NCBI GenBank assembly: GCA_050084515.1
Contig: CM114272.1
Location: 20,522,001-20,586,000 of the forward strand
Origin: Blasia pusilla
Lineage: Eukaryota > Marchantiophyta > Marchantiopsida > Blasiales
Reading direction: 5' to 3'
DNA: 64,000 nt
Part shown: piece after piece, positions 51,116-62,819 of the stretch
Numbering within the stretch: the stretch's first letter is position 1
Layout of the letters: each line of letters starts with the position of its first letter
Notes under the pieces: model-generated
Databases searched by the model: none
Seen by the model: the letters and a program-made list of their open reading frames with translations, nothing else
Told to the model about the DNA's origin: nothing
Position numbers and translations under genes: made by a program

Positions 51116-51498
51116 GAAGACAAACCAGCATGCGGCGTTGGTTTTGAGTTTTATAATACAGTTGGAGAACCATATGAATATAGTCAAAGGTTTGTTTATT
51201 TGGAGGTTTGTATCGAGAACTAATACAGTGGGGAGTAACGAGAAGGTAGGCGTGCCAGAGGGCGTGTGGAACTGGGCTAGAAACCGTTTATTAATGAGAG
51301 CATTAATGCTACTGCGATGGATACATCCGACCGTTTAAAAATTCATATCCATGGTTGAAAACCATGTAGAATATCTTGCATTCTGCAAGCTCTGCGTTCG
51401 GAGTCGACTATTGTAGGGGCCATAACAAATACTTAAGAGACAAAGCAAAAATTAATTTCCTCGATCACTCGTACAAACCATGGGCATGATACTAATAA

Positions 51499-51959
51499 CT
51501 ATTAAGAACGTATGTGCTATGCACTGGCGTAGAGTGATCTTAACTTAGGTATTTTTTGCTAATTGCCTAACCTCTCTCTTAACACCCCACAAAATTTTTT
51601 GAACACTTGTATGGATGAAAAGAAACTCACATGCAAGGAAGCTGAGATGTAAAATAGTTCCAATGCTTCACTTCTTAGAGAACTTTTTTCTTTTTACCTC
51701 CTACTTATAGTAATCCCCATGTTTCGTTAATCTATGCATAAGTAGATAGTGATCTTAACTTACATATTTTCTGTCAATAGCCTAAACCTTCTCTCGGCAC
51801 TTCAAAAAATTATTTAACATTTGTGTGGATGGAAAGAAACTCATAAACTCAGATGGGCTAATGTTTAATATAACTCCAATTTTTCACTTCTTATAGAACT
51901 TTTTTTCTTTTTATCCTCCCTCTTATAGTTACCCCTATGTGTTTCGTTAATAATATAGA
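51499..51959 (-). mobile_element. Short Helitron, minus strand, with internal duplication (461 bp)
   Basis: Read on the minus strand it starts A|TCTATATTATTAACGAAAC and ends with the hairpin CCAGTGCATAGCACATACG, then AATAG|T. Inside, 51533-51730 and 51748-51951 are diverged tandem copies (agtgatcttaactta ... tttcgttaat) with a period of about 215 bp. It has no coding capacity. Confidence 0.6.
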
Positions 51960-53887
51960 TTGGCGACCCAATATGCATAATAAGACAAAATATTATTAAG
52001 CTCGAAAATTTTTACCCTAATGCATACCTAATATTTTGGGAAGGGAAAATGAATTTGAATGGAAGAGGGAAATGGTTTCATTAATTAACATTAAGTTATG
52101 ATTTAATCAATGTGTGTCATTTTGGTGGAAGGAGTGGATGGCGAGGACTAGGAATTATGCAAAATTTTATGGAAGGGTGGAATTATTTAGGGGAGTGGGA
52201 TAGTAATTCTATTTTAATTGAAGAGTGGAATGTTATTACTCCTTTAAGATCTAAGAAAGTGGAAATTAAATTTAAACTTTGAAATGAAAAAAATATTTAT
52301 TAAAAGAAAACATTTTCGTGCGCTAGCACATGCATGGTAACTAGTGTATTTAATTGTAATTTTAAAATCATAGAAAGATTTAAGTTACCATTGCAAAACA
52401 TGATGTTATCATTTTCTCTTAAGAATTTTAATCGGAAACTCTGCAATATGTTTGTGGCCTTTGTTGAATGAACTAATAAAATGAAAAAAATTGAAACTAA
52501 TCCATTATATGAGCTTCCTTAATATAATTATTAATCAATATGGAAGTTAGGCTACAACCACAAAAATTCTCTTGCCTACATGTATGTAAAGTGAAGAAAA
52601 AAGCCTATGGATTATTAGTTGGAGATTGGAGGAAGTGAAAGTTGATGTAGAGAATTTTAAGGGTTGGCATGTAATACACCAACATACAAGGGAAAATCCA
52701 AGTTATAATTTTACCTTGCTATTTGACATCTGAAATTTTTGTATCCACTTTTAAATTGATATTTAAATTTATTTTTGAAATGGAAAATCCTTTTAAAATA
52801 GGATCTCTTTGTATAGTGAACACTTATTAACATTAGAGTGGCCTGAAGATGGGTATGGACATTTTTTTTTGTAAGATTGGACCTCCTCTACAATCCATAC
52901 ACATTTCTACTAACATGGGAGCTTCCTTATCAAACCACGCCAACCGCTCTCTCATAAAATTGAAGAGTAGAATTAGAAGAGACAAAATTTAGAGACGTCA
53001 AACCCTTAGAAGACGTGGGAGAGCTACTATCAAAAAATTGATTGATCAAGGGATGGATCTATTGTCAGAATTTGAGGAAGTTTCAATTGTCGAGGAAGAA
53101 ATAAGGAACAATTAATGAGAGCTATTTGTATCTTTTCATTTCTCACAAAAACCTTAGTTTACATAAATCTTTAAGGCCCTCATGCAATATATGTCCCTAT
53201 TAATTTGGAGCCCTAAAGAGAGAGGATAAGTGAAAGAATTGATCTACAAAAAAATCCGATTACAATGAGTAAGACCATTGGTCATGCATGAGCCATTTTA
53301 TATTAATCAAATTTTATTATAGGGAGTTAGTCAAGCGTTCACTACAACTCTATTTAGAAATGAAGGAGTTATATTTGGTTGAGTTTTTTCATTCTTAAGA
53401 TGTAGCTCTGAATAGAAATAGGTAGTTTTAATCTCCATGAAAAGGAGGAAAAAAAATGCCACTTGAAAAAAATAAATAACTCTCTATGCATAATACCAAT
53501 ATTGTAAATATTCTAATTTTGAAAAGGGAACGTTAGTCTTTCATTTAGTGTAATAGAGTGGTGTGCCATATAAAATTGGAATATTAGATTAGCCGTCTCT
53601 TGTCTGAAAGTGCTTATGCACCATTATGTTTCACTATTTTTTCCAATATGGTTAATATTCCCTTTTCAAGAGTAGAGGGAAAAAAGGTAACAAGAATATG
53701 AGTAAAAGTTTCTTATTTTCCAACAAGTCATCAATAACTTAAGAATGATCAACCCCTTGTCCCATATGCAATAATGAACATGAAAAGATGGATATAGACA
53801 TCATATTTTGCGATTCCCATTAACAAACACACGCCAACGCAAAACATAAGAACTCTAGTGAGTTCATACTAGGATGGATGTGTATTT
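51960..53887. other. AT-rich DNA with Helitron-like 3' end, no gene
   Basis: Positions 52010-52344 resemble 19920-20551 and end with tcgtgcgctagcac, then CATGGTAACTAG|T, a Helitron-like 3' end at 52344. The matching 5' end is unclear. From 52345 to 53887 nothing was recognised; ORFs are short and AT-biased. Confidence 0.4.
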
Positions 53888-54197
53888 CGTAGAAAAATGC
53901 TAAAGAAGCATAATTGGTGGGAAACAACTCTCACATGCACATGCCACCATGAAAAATGAAATTTTGTAATGAGAGAATGAGTTGAGGCTGGCCCCCTTCT
54001 CAATTATATAAGATATGTACAAGCAACCCTAATCCTAATCCTAACCATAGTCTTGAGTTAGACTAATTGTGATTAACTAATCCTAGTTAAGATAATCACG
54101 CTTAATTGACTAACCAAGATTAAGGTTTCCTACTTCGTGTGAGTACCAAATGTAGCAATTCGGATGTTCGATGAGCTTGACTGTAACTCAATATTCA
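53888..54197 (-). repeat. 3' LTR of Copia element 1
   Basis: This LTR is at the left on the plus strand because the element is reversed. It ends ctcaatattca before the purine tract. It contains an aaccctaatcctaatcctaa tract recalling plant telomere repeats. Confidence 0.88.
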
Positions 54198-54334
54198 TTA
54201 CTCCCCCTCAAGCTCATATTGATATCTCTAACGCCTAAATCGTTTCTAAACATCTTAAACTTATCTCTAGACAATGCCTTTGTAAAGATATCAACAAATT
54301 AATGATATGTTCTTATATACAAAAGATCAATTTC

Positions 54335-57300
54335 TCATGTAAGCACTTTCTCTTTGATAAAATGATAGTGCGCCTCAACATGCTTTGTTCCAGCATGAAA
54401 CACATGGTTATTAGCAAGCTTGATGCTACAACTATTGTCTTCATATATTACATTGGGTTCTAAGTTACTAACATCAATCTCAGCAAGTAATTGATGAAGC
54501 CACACTGCCTCAGATGTTGCACTAGTTGCTCCTCTGTACTCAACCTCTATTGAAGATAAAACAACTTTAGGCTGCTTCTTTGAAGCCCAACTTAAAACTG
54601 TGCTTCCCAAAGTAAATGAATAACCAGATGTGGAGTGTCTATCAAACATGCTTCCTGCCCAACCAACATCTATGAATCCTTGTAATTGTAACATCGAAGA
54701 AGATTCAAATTGAAGCCCAAATTGAATAGAGAATTTTATATACCTCATAATCCTCCTCGCAACATCAAGGTGAGGTTTTCGAGGAACTTGCATAAATTAG
54801 CTCACAAGGCCAACTGCATAACTTAAATCTGGCTTGGTTATAGTTAAATAGATCAAACTTCCAATCATGCGCCTATATATATTAGAATCTGCAAACAACT
54901 CTCCTTCATCCATTCTTAGCTTCACACTCTGGCCCAACGGTGCAGAGATTGGCTTACAAGTCGTCATATCGTATTTTGAAAGCATGTGAAGAGGAAATTA
55001 TCGTTATAATAACCACATGCTCTCTCCAACCTTGATAAACTCAACACCAAGGAAGTACTTGAGTTCTCCCAAGTCCTTCATATCAAAGTCTGCCTATAAT
55101 TTTAGCTTGACTTATTATACCATATCCCCACTACTCTCAATAATCAAGAGGTCATCAACATACAATACAATGATAACCGTATGATCTTGTCCTTTCATGA
55201 CATTTAACGAGGAGTCAAAATCACATACCCTAAAGCCCAACTCTTGTAGGGTGTATGTAATCTTGCCATACCAAGCTCTTGGAGCTTGTTTAAGCATGTA
55301 TAAAGCTTTCTTGAACTTGCATATGCAAAATCGAAACTTGGGATGCTCATATCCAGGTGGTTGAGTCATATATACCTCCTCATATAGATCTCCATTCAAG
55401 AAGGTATTCTTCACATCCAAGTGATGTAATCTCCACTTCTGAATTATTATAATTTCAACTACAACCACTGTTCTCGTAGTTTCCATCTTTGCAAGAGGGC
55501 TAAATGTTTCGTCATTATCAATGCCATATTGTTATGCATAGCCTTTAGCTACCAATCTGGCTTTGTATTTGTTTACTGTATTATCTTGATTGCCCTGGAT
55601 TTTATAAACGTATTTGCAACCAAGTTTGTTGATGTCTTAATGCAACAAGCTCTTCCTCCATAGCTTCAATCCATTCGACCTTACTTACAGCTTCTTCAAA
55701 ACAACTCAGCTCATGTTCTTGGAGGATAGTCATCATATATGTATGATGAGTCGTAAGGAATCCTTCATTTAAGAATCTATAAACAAGATGTGTGATTCTA
55801 CTTGATCTACGAAGTTGTTGTTTAGAGGTGGATGCCTCTCACACGTCACTCAAGCTCTGACTAGTGTCAACAAAATGAATACGTACTCTTTTCGTCCACA
55901 AACTCAAATATTTAACTGACGAATCTAGGACCTCTCCTAATCCTACACTAGTACTTGGGGAATTTGTAGGCAATGTTTGTTGGTTGGTAGTGATATTCCC
56001 CCCTAAATAGAGAAGTTAAGAGGTGGAGCAGGCTTAGATGGAGCATACAATGACTTTAGCTTTTCAAATACAATATCGCGACTAATAATAAGTTGTCTAG
56101 AGGATGGAATGTAGCACTTATACCCCTTAGTTCCATCATTGTAGCCAATGAAGATACATCTTTCAGACTTGGGGTCTAATTTTTTACGTCTTTCAGAAGG
56201 AACATGAACATAAGAAATACGGCCAAATACTTTTAAGAAGGAAAAATCCGGTTTACTTCATGTAAAGACTTTGAATGGAGTCTTATCATGAACTCTTGAT
56301 GTTGGAGTTTGGTTGATTAAGAAGACTACACACGCTCAAGCCTCTGCCCAATACACCTTAGGTATGTTCTTCTCATTCCGCATATCTTGTGCCATCTCAA
56401 CAATATGTTGATTCTTCCTCTCAGCCATTCCATTTTATTGTGGAGTGTTACGGTAAATCACTTGATGTTGGATGCCATTCTAACATAAAGAATCATCAAA
56501 CTCTGTTGAAAGATACTCTCCTCCTCCATCACAACGAGATTTCATAATGTGTTCTCTAGTTTGCTTCTCTAGAACTCACAATGTTTGGAACACTAAGAAT
56601 ATCTCTAACTTGGCTTTCAAAAAGTATATCCATATATATCTAGAGAAGTCATTAATAAATGAAACAAAGTACTGACAACCACTAAGGCTATGTTGTGATG
56701 CTGTCTACGTATCAATGTGAATCAAATCCAATATCTTGGATCCCCTTCTATCTTGCTTTGGAAATCGAAATCTAGCTTATTTTCCAAATTGGCAAGTAGG
56801 GCATACCTCTAACCTAGTAGGGCTCGCTAATTTACGAAGTCCTATTACTAGATAAAATGATAAAAGACTCTGTAATCTTTGAAGATTCATATGCCCAATT
56901 CTCTCACGCCAATATTTAGATTTGTGACTTGTTGGCCAATTTGACCATACATTGATGTTTGAATCTCTGGCATAGAAACATCTAATTTGAATATTTTTCC
57001 AGATCTAGTTCCTTTGGCTGTCATAGTCTGGTCATCCATTGTTTCAATGAAACAACCATCTATGTTAAACTTCACTTGATTGTTCAACTATATGTCATAC
57101 AGAGATCAAGTTTCTTGCAATGGTAGGAACATAGAGAATATTTCCAAGAGCACAAAGACCATCTGATGCTATTGGAACTTTACCAGTATATATGATATGA
57201 TGTTGAGTCTCATCTCCTATGAACACTATTGCAAAATCTTTCACCGACTTCATACTATTGAACCATTTAGCTTGTGAGGTCATATGATTTGATGCATCAG

Positions 57301-57494
57301 AGTTGATGTATCAATCTGTTGTCGAGTCTTTCTTGACCATTGCTCTCATATGATGATTCATGACCAAGAGGTGCTCGGTATCAAGTTGTTCTTGATATTG
57401 TCCTTGATGTTGTTGCTCCACATAGTTTTTTTTTATAAGACTCTTATTCTCATATCTGCCTCCTCATTGAAGTAAAACTTTGCATCGTGACTCT
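54335..57494 (-). pseudogene. Copia pol remnant: integrase, reverse transcriptase, RNase H
   Basis: RNase H (54335-54985): SAPLGQSVKLRMDEGE, RMIGSLIYLT, SWASKKQPKVVLSS and YEDNSCSIKLANN. Reverse transcriptase (55115-55486, extending to about 55640): LDVKNTFLNGDLYEEVYM, QAPRAWYGK and the catalytic VLYVDDLLI. Integrase (about 56000-56900): DFSRYIWIYFLKAK, a GGGEYLSTEF stretch with the catalytic Glu, AERKNQHIVEMA and FGRISYVHVPSERRKKLD. Frames change several times and in-frame stops are frequent, so no complete polyprotein is encoded. The domain order establishes Ty1/copia rather than gypsy. Confidence 0.9.
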
Positions 57495-58790
57495 TTATCC
57501 CACAGTAATTGCAAGATCGAAAGACCCTCTATTGTTGACTTCGACCCCAACAGTTTCCACTATTACCACCTTCTGATTGTATTTGGTAGTCATTTGTAGT
57601 TGATTGAGTGACGTTATACTGAGTGCCTTTTCCTCCATATGCTTGATATCCAACACCACCACGGAAGCTTCTACCACGACCTTTGCTTTTGTTTGATCCA
57701 TTACTTGGAAATAGCGCACTCTCTTGCATACTAGACGAGCTACTTCTACCTACTAAGTGCATCTCCTCACTGATTAACAATGGGACTAAACTTTGAAAGG
57801 TTTGATATTTCTCTTTCACAGAGACATAGGTCTCAAAGGACTTGTAATCCTTTGGAAGGACTTGAAGAGTAAAATCATCATCTTTTACTATCATTCCAAT
57901 GCTATTCAACTGATCAACAATGTGTTTGAGACTCAAACCATAGTCATTGATGCTCTACGATTCTTTCCTCACTTCGTTCAATTGCTCTTTCAATTGAAGC
58001 TTTCTGGCCTTTGTAGATCTTAGGAACAAATTTTCCAATGTACCCCCTAGCCTCCTTTGGAGTATCAACATTTTGAATGTGACTTATTATTGGCGAACTG
58101 ATTGTTATTAAAATGTAGTGGATTACTTGCCTTGCATGTTTCTTCCTAGTGTAAACATTCAAGTTTGTTGAGTCACCTTCTCGCTTGGCCTCATCATCTG
58201 TAACAAGCTCTCATAGTTCTTGACCCATGACAAATTATTTCATTTGAAACTTCAAGACATTGTAATTTTGCTTATCTAGCTTATCGCATGTGATTACTGC
58301 TAAGGAATACTCCATGAAGAATGATTTTATTCACGAAATTATAATTTCACGCTCTCTACTACTTGAATTGAATCATAGACCACTCCAAAACAAAAATTGA
58401 CCTGAAATTTTCCAAAATTGATCAACTATATGGAAGAACTAGTCAAAATTGGCTTGTAAAGAGCAAATAACACAACTTTCCTTCACTTATTATATTTTCC
58501 TATATTGAAATTGCTATTGTAGGAGCTCACAATGTTAGAATCGAGCAATTTTGGATGTGTTGTAAAGCCCTCAATGAGTTTAGTTAATTATAATTATTCT
58601 AACTCAAAGGCAATTTTTTGAACCTTGCGGATCCTGATTGCTAAATGGACCGGAAAAGCCCTCACAAACACCTCCAAAGTTTTGTCATCGTCATAGCTCC
58701 ACATGAAATCTTTTGCCATTGAGCTCTTAATGAAATCTCCTTCTCCCAAACTGAAAATTTTCCTTGTCTTGCCTTTTTTCTCTCCTCAAA
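57495..58790 (-). pseudogene. Copia gag remnant
   Basis: The main open part is 57529-57936: LKHIVDQLNSIGMIVKDDDF, LPKDYKSFETYVS, then a Gly/Arg/Ser-rich stretch. A damaged zinc knuckle follows (CNYCGIKSHDAKFYF, last Cys lost). The upstream part at 57944-58162 includes TPKEARG. This matches the UBN2-type gag of plant Copia elements, which forms the particle. It is broken by stops. Confidence 0.85.
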
Positions 58791-58833
58791 AACCAAGAAT
58801 TTCAAATGATGTTCTCTCATCGCTCCGATACCA

Positions 58834-59142
58834 TGTAGAAAACTACTAAAGAAGTATAATTGGTGGGAACAACTCTCACATTCACACACCACCATGGAGA
58901 ACAAAATTTTGCAATGAGAGAATGAGTGGAGACTGATCCCCTTCTCAACTATATACGGTATGTACAAGCAACACTAACCCTAATCCTAACCATAGTCTTG
59001 AGTTAAACTAATTTTGATTAACTAATCCTAGTTCAGATAATCGCGCTTAACTGACTAACCAAGGTTAACCTTCCCGTCTTCGTGTGAGTACCAAATGTAG
59101 CAATTCGGATGTCCGATGAGTTTGATTGTAACTCAGTCTTCA
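58834..59142 (-). repeat. 5' LTR of Copia element 1
   Basis: It begins tgtagaaaac against the primer site and ends cagtcttca. The minus strand carries a TATA-like box (around 58948-58956) that would drive element transcription. Confidence 0.9.
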
Positions 59143-59379
59143 ATATATTGGAGTTTGACAAGTTAGACATGAGTTGCAAAAGTGAGAAGTAAGCCTCAAT
59201 GGGCATCTCAATTAATGGGTGTTTGGGTGTCCGATGAGTATGACTATAATTGAGTGTTTAATTCTCTCCCTCAAGCTCACATCGATATCTCTTGCACCTC
59301 AATTGTCTCTGAACATCTCAAACTTATTTCTAGACAATGCATTTGTAAAGATATCAGAAATTTACTGATCTGTACTTAT

Positions 59380-60540
59380 CTACATAAGATCAATTTCTCC
59401 TAGAATCACTCTCTCTATGGTAAAGTGGTAGTGGACCTCAACATGGTTTGTTCGAGCATGAAACACATGGTTGTTAGTGAGCTTCATGCCAATAATATTG
59501 TGTGCATATATTACACTAGGTCCGAATTTACTAATACTAATCTCAACGAATAATCGATGAAGCCACACTGCCTCACATGCTATATTGGTTGCTCCTCTAT
59601 ACTCAACCTCTATTGAAGATAAAGCAACTCTAGGTTGCTTCTTTGAAGCCCAACTTATAACAGCGCTTCCTAAGTTAAATGAATAACGAAATGTGGAGTA
59701 TCTATCAGATACGCTTCCTACCCAAATAAATACTTGTGAATCCTTCTAATTGTAAACTCGGAGTAGGTTCAAATTGAAACCCAAATTGTACATAGACTTT
59801 CACACTTCGTATAATCCTCCTTCCAATATAAGGTGAGGTTTTCGAAGTGCTTTCATAAACATGCTCACAAGGCGATCTGGGTAGCTTAATTCTAACATGA
59901 TTATAGTCAAATAGATCAAACTTCCAACCATACGCATGTACATATTAGAATTTGCGAGCAACTCTCCTTCATCCACTCTTAGTTTTATATTCTCGTCCAA
60001 CGGTTTAGAGATTGGCTTACAAGCTATCATACCATACTTTGAAAGCATGTGGAGAGCATATTATCATCGTAATAATCACATGCTTTCTTCAACCTTGATA
60101 ATTTCAACATCAACGAAGTACTTGAGTTCTTCTAAGTCTTTCATATCAAAGTCTAGTTGTAGCTTTAGTTTGACTTGTTGTATTATATCCTCACTACTCA
60201 TAGTAATCAAGAGGTCATCGATATATAACAAAATGATTACCATATGATCTTGTCCTCTCAAGGCATATAGTGACGAAAAAAATCACAAACCCTATAGTCC
60301 AAATCTTGTAGAATGTATGTAATCTTGCCATACTAAGCTCTTGGAGCTTGCTTGGGTCCGTATAAAGCTTTCTTTAACTTGCATATGTGGAATGAGAAAC
60401 TTTTTATGCTCATATCCGCGTGGTCGAGTCATGTATATCTCCTCATATAGATCTCCATTCAAGAAAATATTCTTGACATCCATGTGTTTTACTCTCCACT
60501 TTTACTCAATGCAATTATTACTGCTATTCTCATAATTTCC
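59380..60540 (-). pseudogene. Copia element 2 RNase H and reverse transcriptase remnants
   Basis: RNase H pieces: 59380-59568 (MWLHRLFVEISISKFGPSV, MKLTNNHVFHART) and 59800-60048 (KPLDENIKLRVDEGE, RMVGSLIYLT). Reverse transcriptase: 60076-60261 (LLYIDDLLI, where YVDD has become YIDD) and 60292-60483 (MDVKNIFLNGDLYEEIYM). Frameshifts between the pieces show it is dead. Confidence 0.85.
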
Positions 60541-60830
60541 ATCTTTGCAATAAGACTAAATATCTCCTTATAATCGATGTCATATTATTGTGCAAAACCC
60601 TTGGTTACCAATTGGGCTTTCTATATATTCATTGTGCCATCTTGATTGCGCTTGACTTTGTAAACCTCTTTGCAACCAAGAGTTTCCTTATCGGAAGGTA
60701 TACCAACCAACTTATAAGTTTATTGATGCTTAATGTAGGAAGTTCCTCCTCAAATTCAAACCATTCAACCTTGCTTTCAGCTTTCATATTTTGCCTTCAT
60801 CTAGAAGAAAAAAATTCACAATGATCCTTT

Positions 60831-61216
60831 CAGGGTTGCACATGGACAAAGTCCAAGTCCGTAGATATGTCCATTTCTACGGATTTAATTATGTGCGGGC
60901 TCGAATACACGCACTTGAGCCCACCCTTAAGCCTGCAGCGTAGACTTCGGCTAGTTGAGCGCGCACCCAGCCACGGCACGCCCGAAGGGCAGGCTGGGAT
61001 CTCCATTGAGCGGGCGGAGGAACGACACATGATCCATGGCTGAGCCTACATGGCAAGGCGAAGCCCGCCTTGGAGACATCGCTTTGGGCATGGCGTAGGC
61101 TGCACGCGGGCCACAAAACAAGTGCGGGATCTACAAGCGCATGTCTACACGATGGGCTTGGCGAGCTCAAGATGCGCGTCGTGGATACTCGGGTGATATC
61201 CGTTTCTGTTCAACCT
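60831..61216. mobile_element. Mutator-like non-autonomous insertion (386 bp), GC-rich
   Basis: Its ends are CAGGGTTGCACATGGAC on the left and CCGTTTCTGTTCAACC on the right (inverse GGTTGAACAGAAACGG), giving short imperfect inverted repeats. The flanks tgatccttt (60822-60830) and tgaatcttt (61217-61225) are a 9-bp duplication with two mismatches. Aligning element 2 to element 1 across this point removes exactly this segment, which supports a clean insertion. The centre is far more GC-rich than the host Copia and codes for nothing recognisable. Confidence 0.7.
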
Positions 61217-62520
61217 TGAATCTTTTATTCCACGGTAATTGCAGGATTTAGGGAACCTCTATTGGTGATCTCGATCCCAATGATTTCTAGCATTACCACC
61301 TTATCATTGTGTCTCGTACTGGTTCACAATTCATTGAGTGAAGTTATTTTGAGTCTCTCTTTCTCTATATATTTGAAGCTTCTACCATAAGCTTTACCTA
61401 TGATTGATCCATTACTTGCAAATAATGTACTCTCTTGCATACTGGGCAAGATATCACCGTCAACTAGACGCATTTGCTTGCTAATTGACAATGGGACTAA
61501 CTCTTGAAATGTTGGATACTTACTCTTACAGATATATAGGTCTAAAAAAACTTGTTATCTTTTGGAAGGTCTTGAAGAAGGAAAAAATCAGATCATCATA
61601 TTCTACAATCTCTCCAATGCTATTTAACTGATCAATAATATGTTTGATACTCAAAACATAGTCATTGATGATTTGGATCCTTTCCTCACTTTGTTCAATT
61701 TTTATTTCAATTGAAGCATTCTAGCCTTTGTAGATGTCTGGAACAACCTTTTCAATACATCCCAAGTCTTCTTTAGAGTATCAATATCTTGAATGTAATC
61801 AATCATCGACGAACAAATCGTTATTGAAATATAGTGGATTACTTGCCTTATGCACAAATATTCAAGTTTATTGAGTCACCTTATGGTTTGGCCTTATCAC
61901 CTATAACCAACTGTCAAGCTTTCATAGTTCTTGACCCATAAGATATTTCTTCATGCAAAACTTCCAAAGACAATAATTATGCTTATTCTCTCGCCTTTGA
62001 TTATTGTTGAGGAATACTCGGTAAGGAATAATTTTACTCATAAAATGTAATTTTAGGCTCTCCACTTTTCCAAGTGATGCATAGATCATTCTTTGAAAGC
62101 AATTGACCTGAAAATTTCCAAAATTGACCAATTGTGTGAAAGAACTAGTCGAAATTGGCATGTAGAGAGCAAATTGCGAAACTTTCCTTCAATAGTTGTA
62201 ATTTCTTATACTAAAATTGTTGTAGCACAAGTTGAGAATGTCAGAATTGAATAATTTTGGATGCATTGGAAAACTCTTGACAAGCTCTAAAAGACTATTA
62301 GGGCCAGCTTTATATATATTTTTTCCGTCATGGACCCAGATTGCTAAATCGATCGAAAAATCCCTAAAAATGCCTCCAAAGTTTTGTCCTCGTCACAACT
62401 TCACTTGAAATCTTCTCTAGAGTTTTGATGAAAATTTCTTTTCTCTAAAATGAGATTGTACTTTCTCTTGCCTCTCTTCTCTCCTCAAACATCAAGAATT
62501 TTAATCGACGTTCTTATATC
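61217..62520 (-). pseudogene. Copia element 2 gag remnant
   Basis: Colinear with 57498-58800 of element 1 (for example ccacggtaattgcaggat against cccacagtaattgcaagat, and gtggattacttgcctt). Stops and indels interrupt every frame; the longest open piece is 79 codons (61922-62161). Confidence 0.75.
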
Positions 62521-62819
62521 GCTCAGATATCCTATAGAAAAACTCCTAAACTGGCATAATGTATGGGATACGTCTCACGCTCACACACCATTCTGGAGAA
62601 GTAAATTTTGCAACGAAAAAATGAGTATAGGTTGATCTCCTTCTCAATTATATAGGGTATGTTCAAAAAATGCTAACCCTAATACTAACCATAGTCTTGA
62701 ATTATGCTACATGTGGTTAACTAACCTTAGTAAAGATAATTTTGCTTTACTAACCAACCAAGATTAAGCTTTTCTACTTCGTGTGACTACCAAATATAGC
62801 AATTTGGTTGTCCAATGGG

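Larger units (their letters stand above)
53888..59142 (-). mobile_element. Copia LTR retrotransposon, nearly full length, 5.3 kb
   Basis: LTRs at 53888-54197 and 58834-59142 are about 310 bp and alike. On the plus strand the primer site complement gctccgatacca (58822-58833) touches the right LTR, and the purine-tract complement ctccccctcaag (54201-54212) lies next to the left one, so the element is on the minus strand. Domain order on that strand is gag, integrase, reverse transcriptase, RNase H, which is the Copia order. Many stops and frameshifts disable it. No clear 5-bp target duplication was found; the left end is slightly eroded (cgtagaaaa instead of tgtagaaaa). Confidence 0.93.
59227..62819 (-). 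mobile_element. Copia element 2, internally deleted, truncated LTRs
   Basis: The left LTR is reduced to its last ~35 bp (59227-59261), followed by the purine-tract complement ctctccctcaag (59264-59275). The right LTR (62533-62819) lacks its final ~25 bp; the primer-site complement gctcagatatcc lies at 62521-62532. RNase H, RT and gag match element 1. The whole integrase region (equivalent to about 55695-57455 of element 1) is missing, with the junction near 60785. A Mutator-like element is inserted at 60831. The 84 bp between elements 1 and 2 (59143-59226) are unassigned. Confidence 0.85.
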
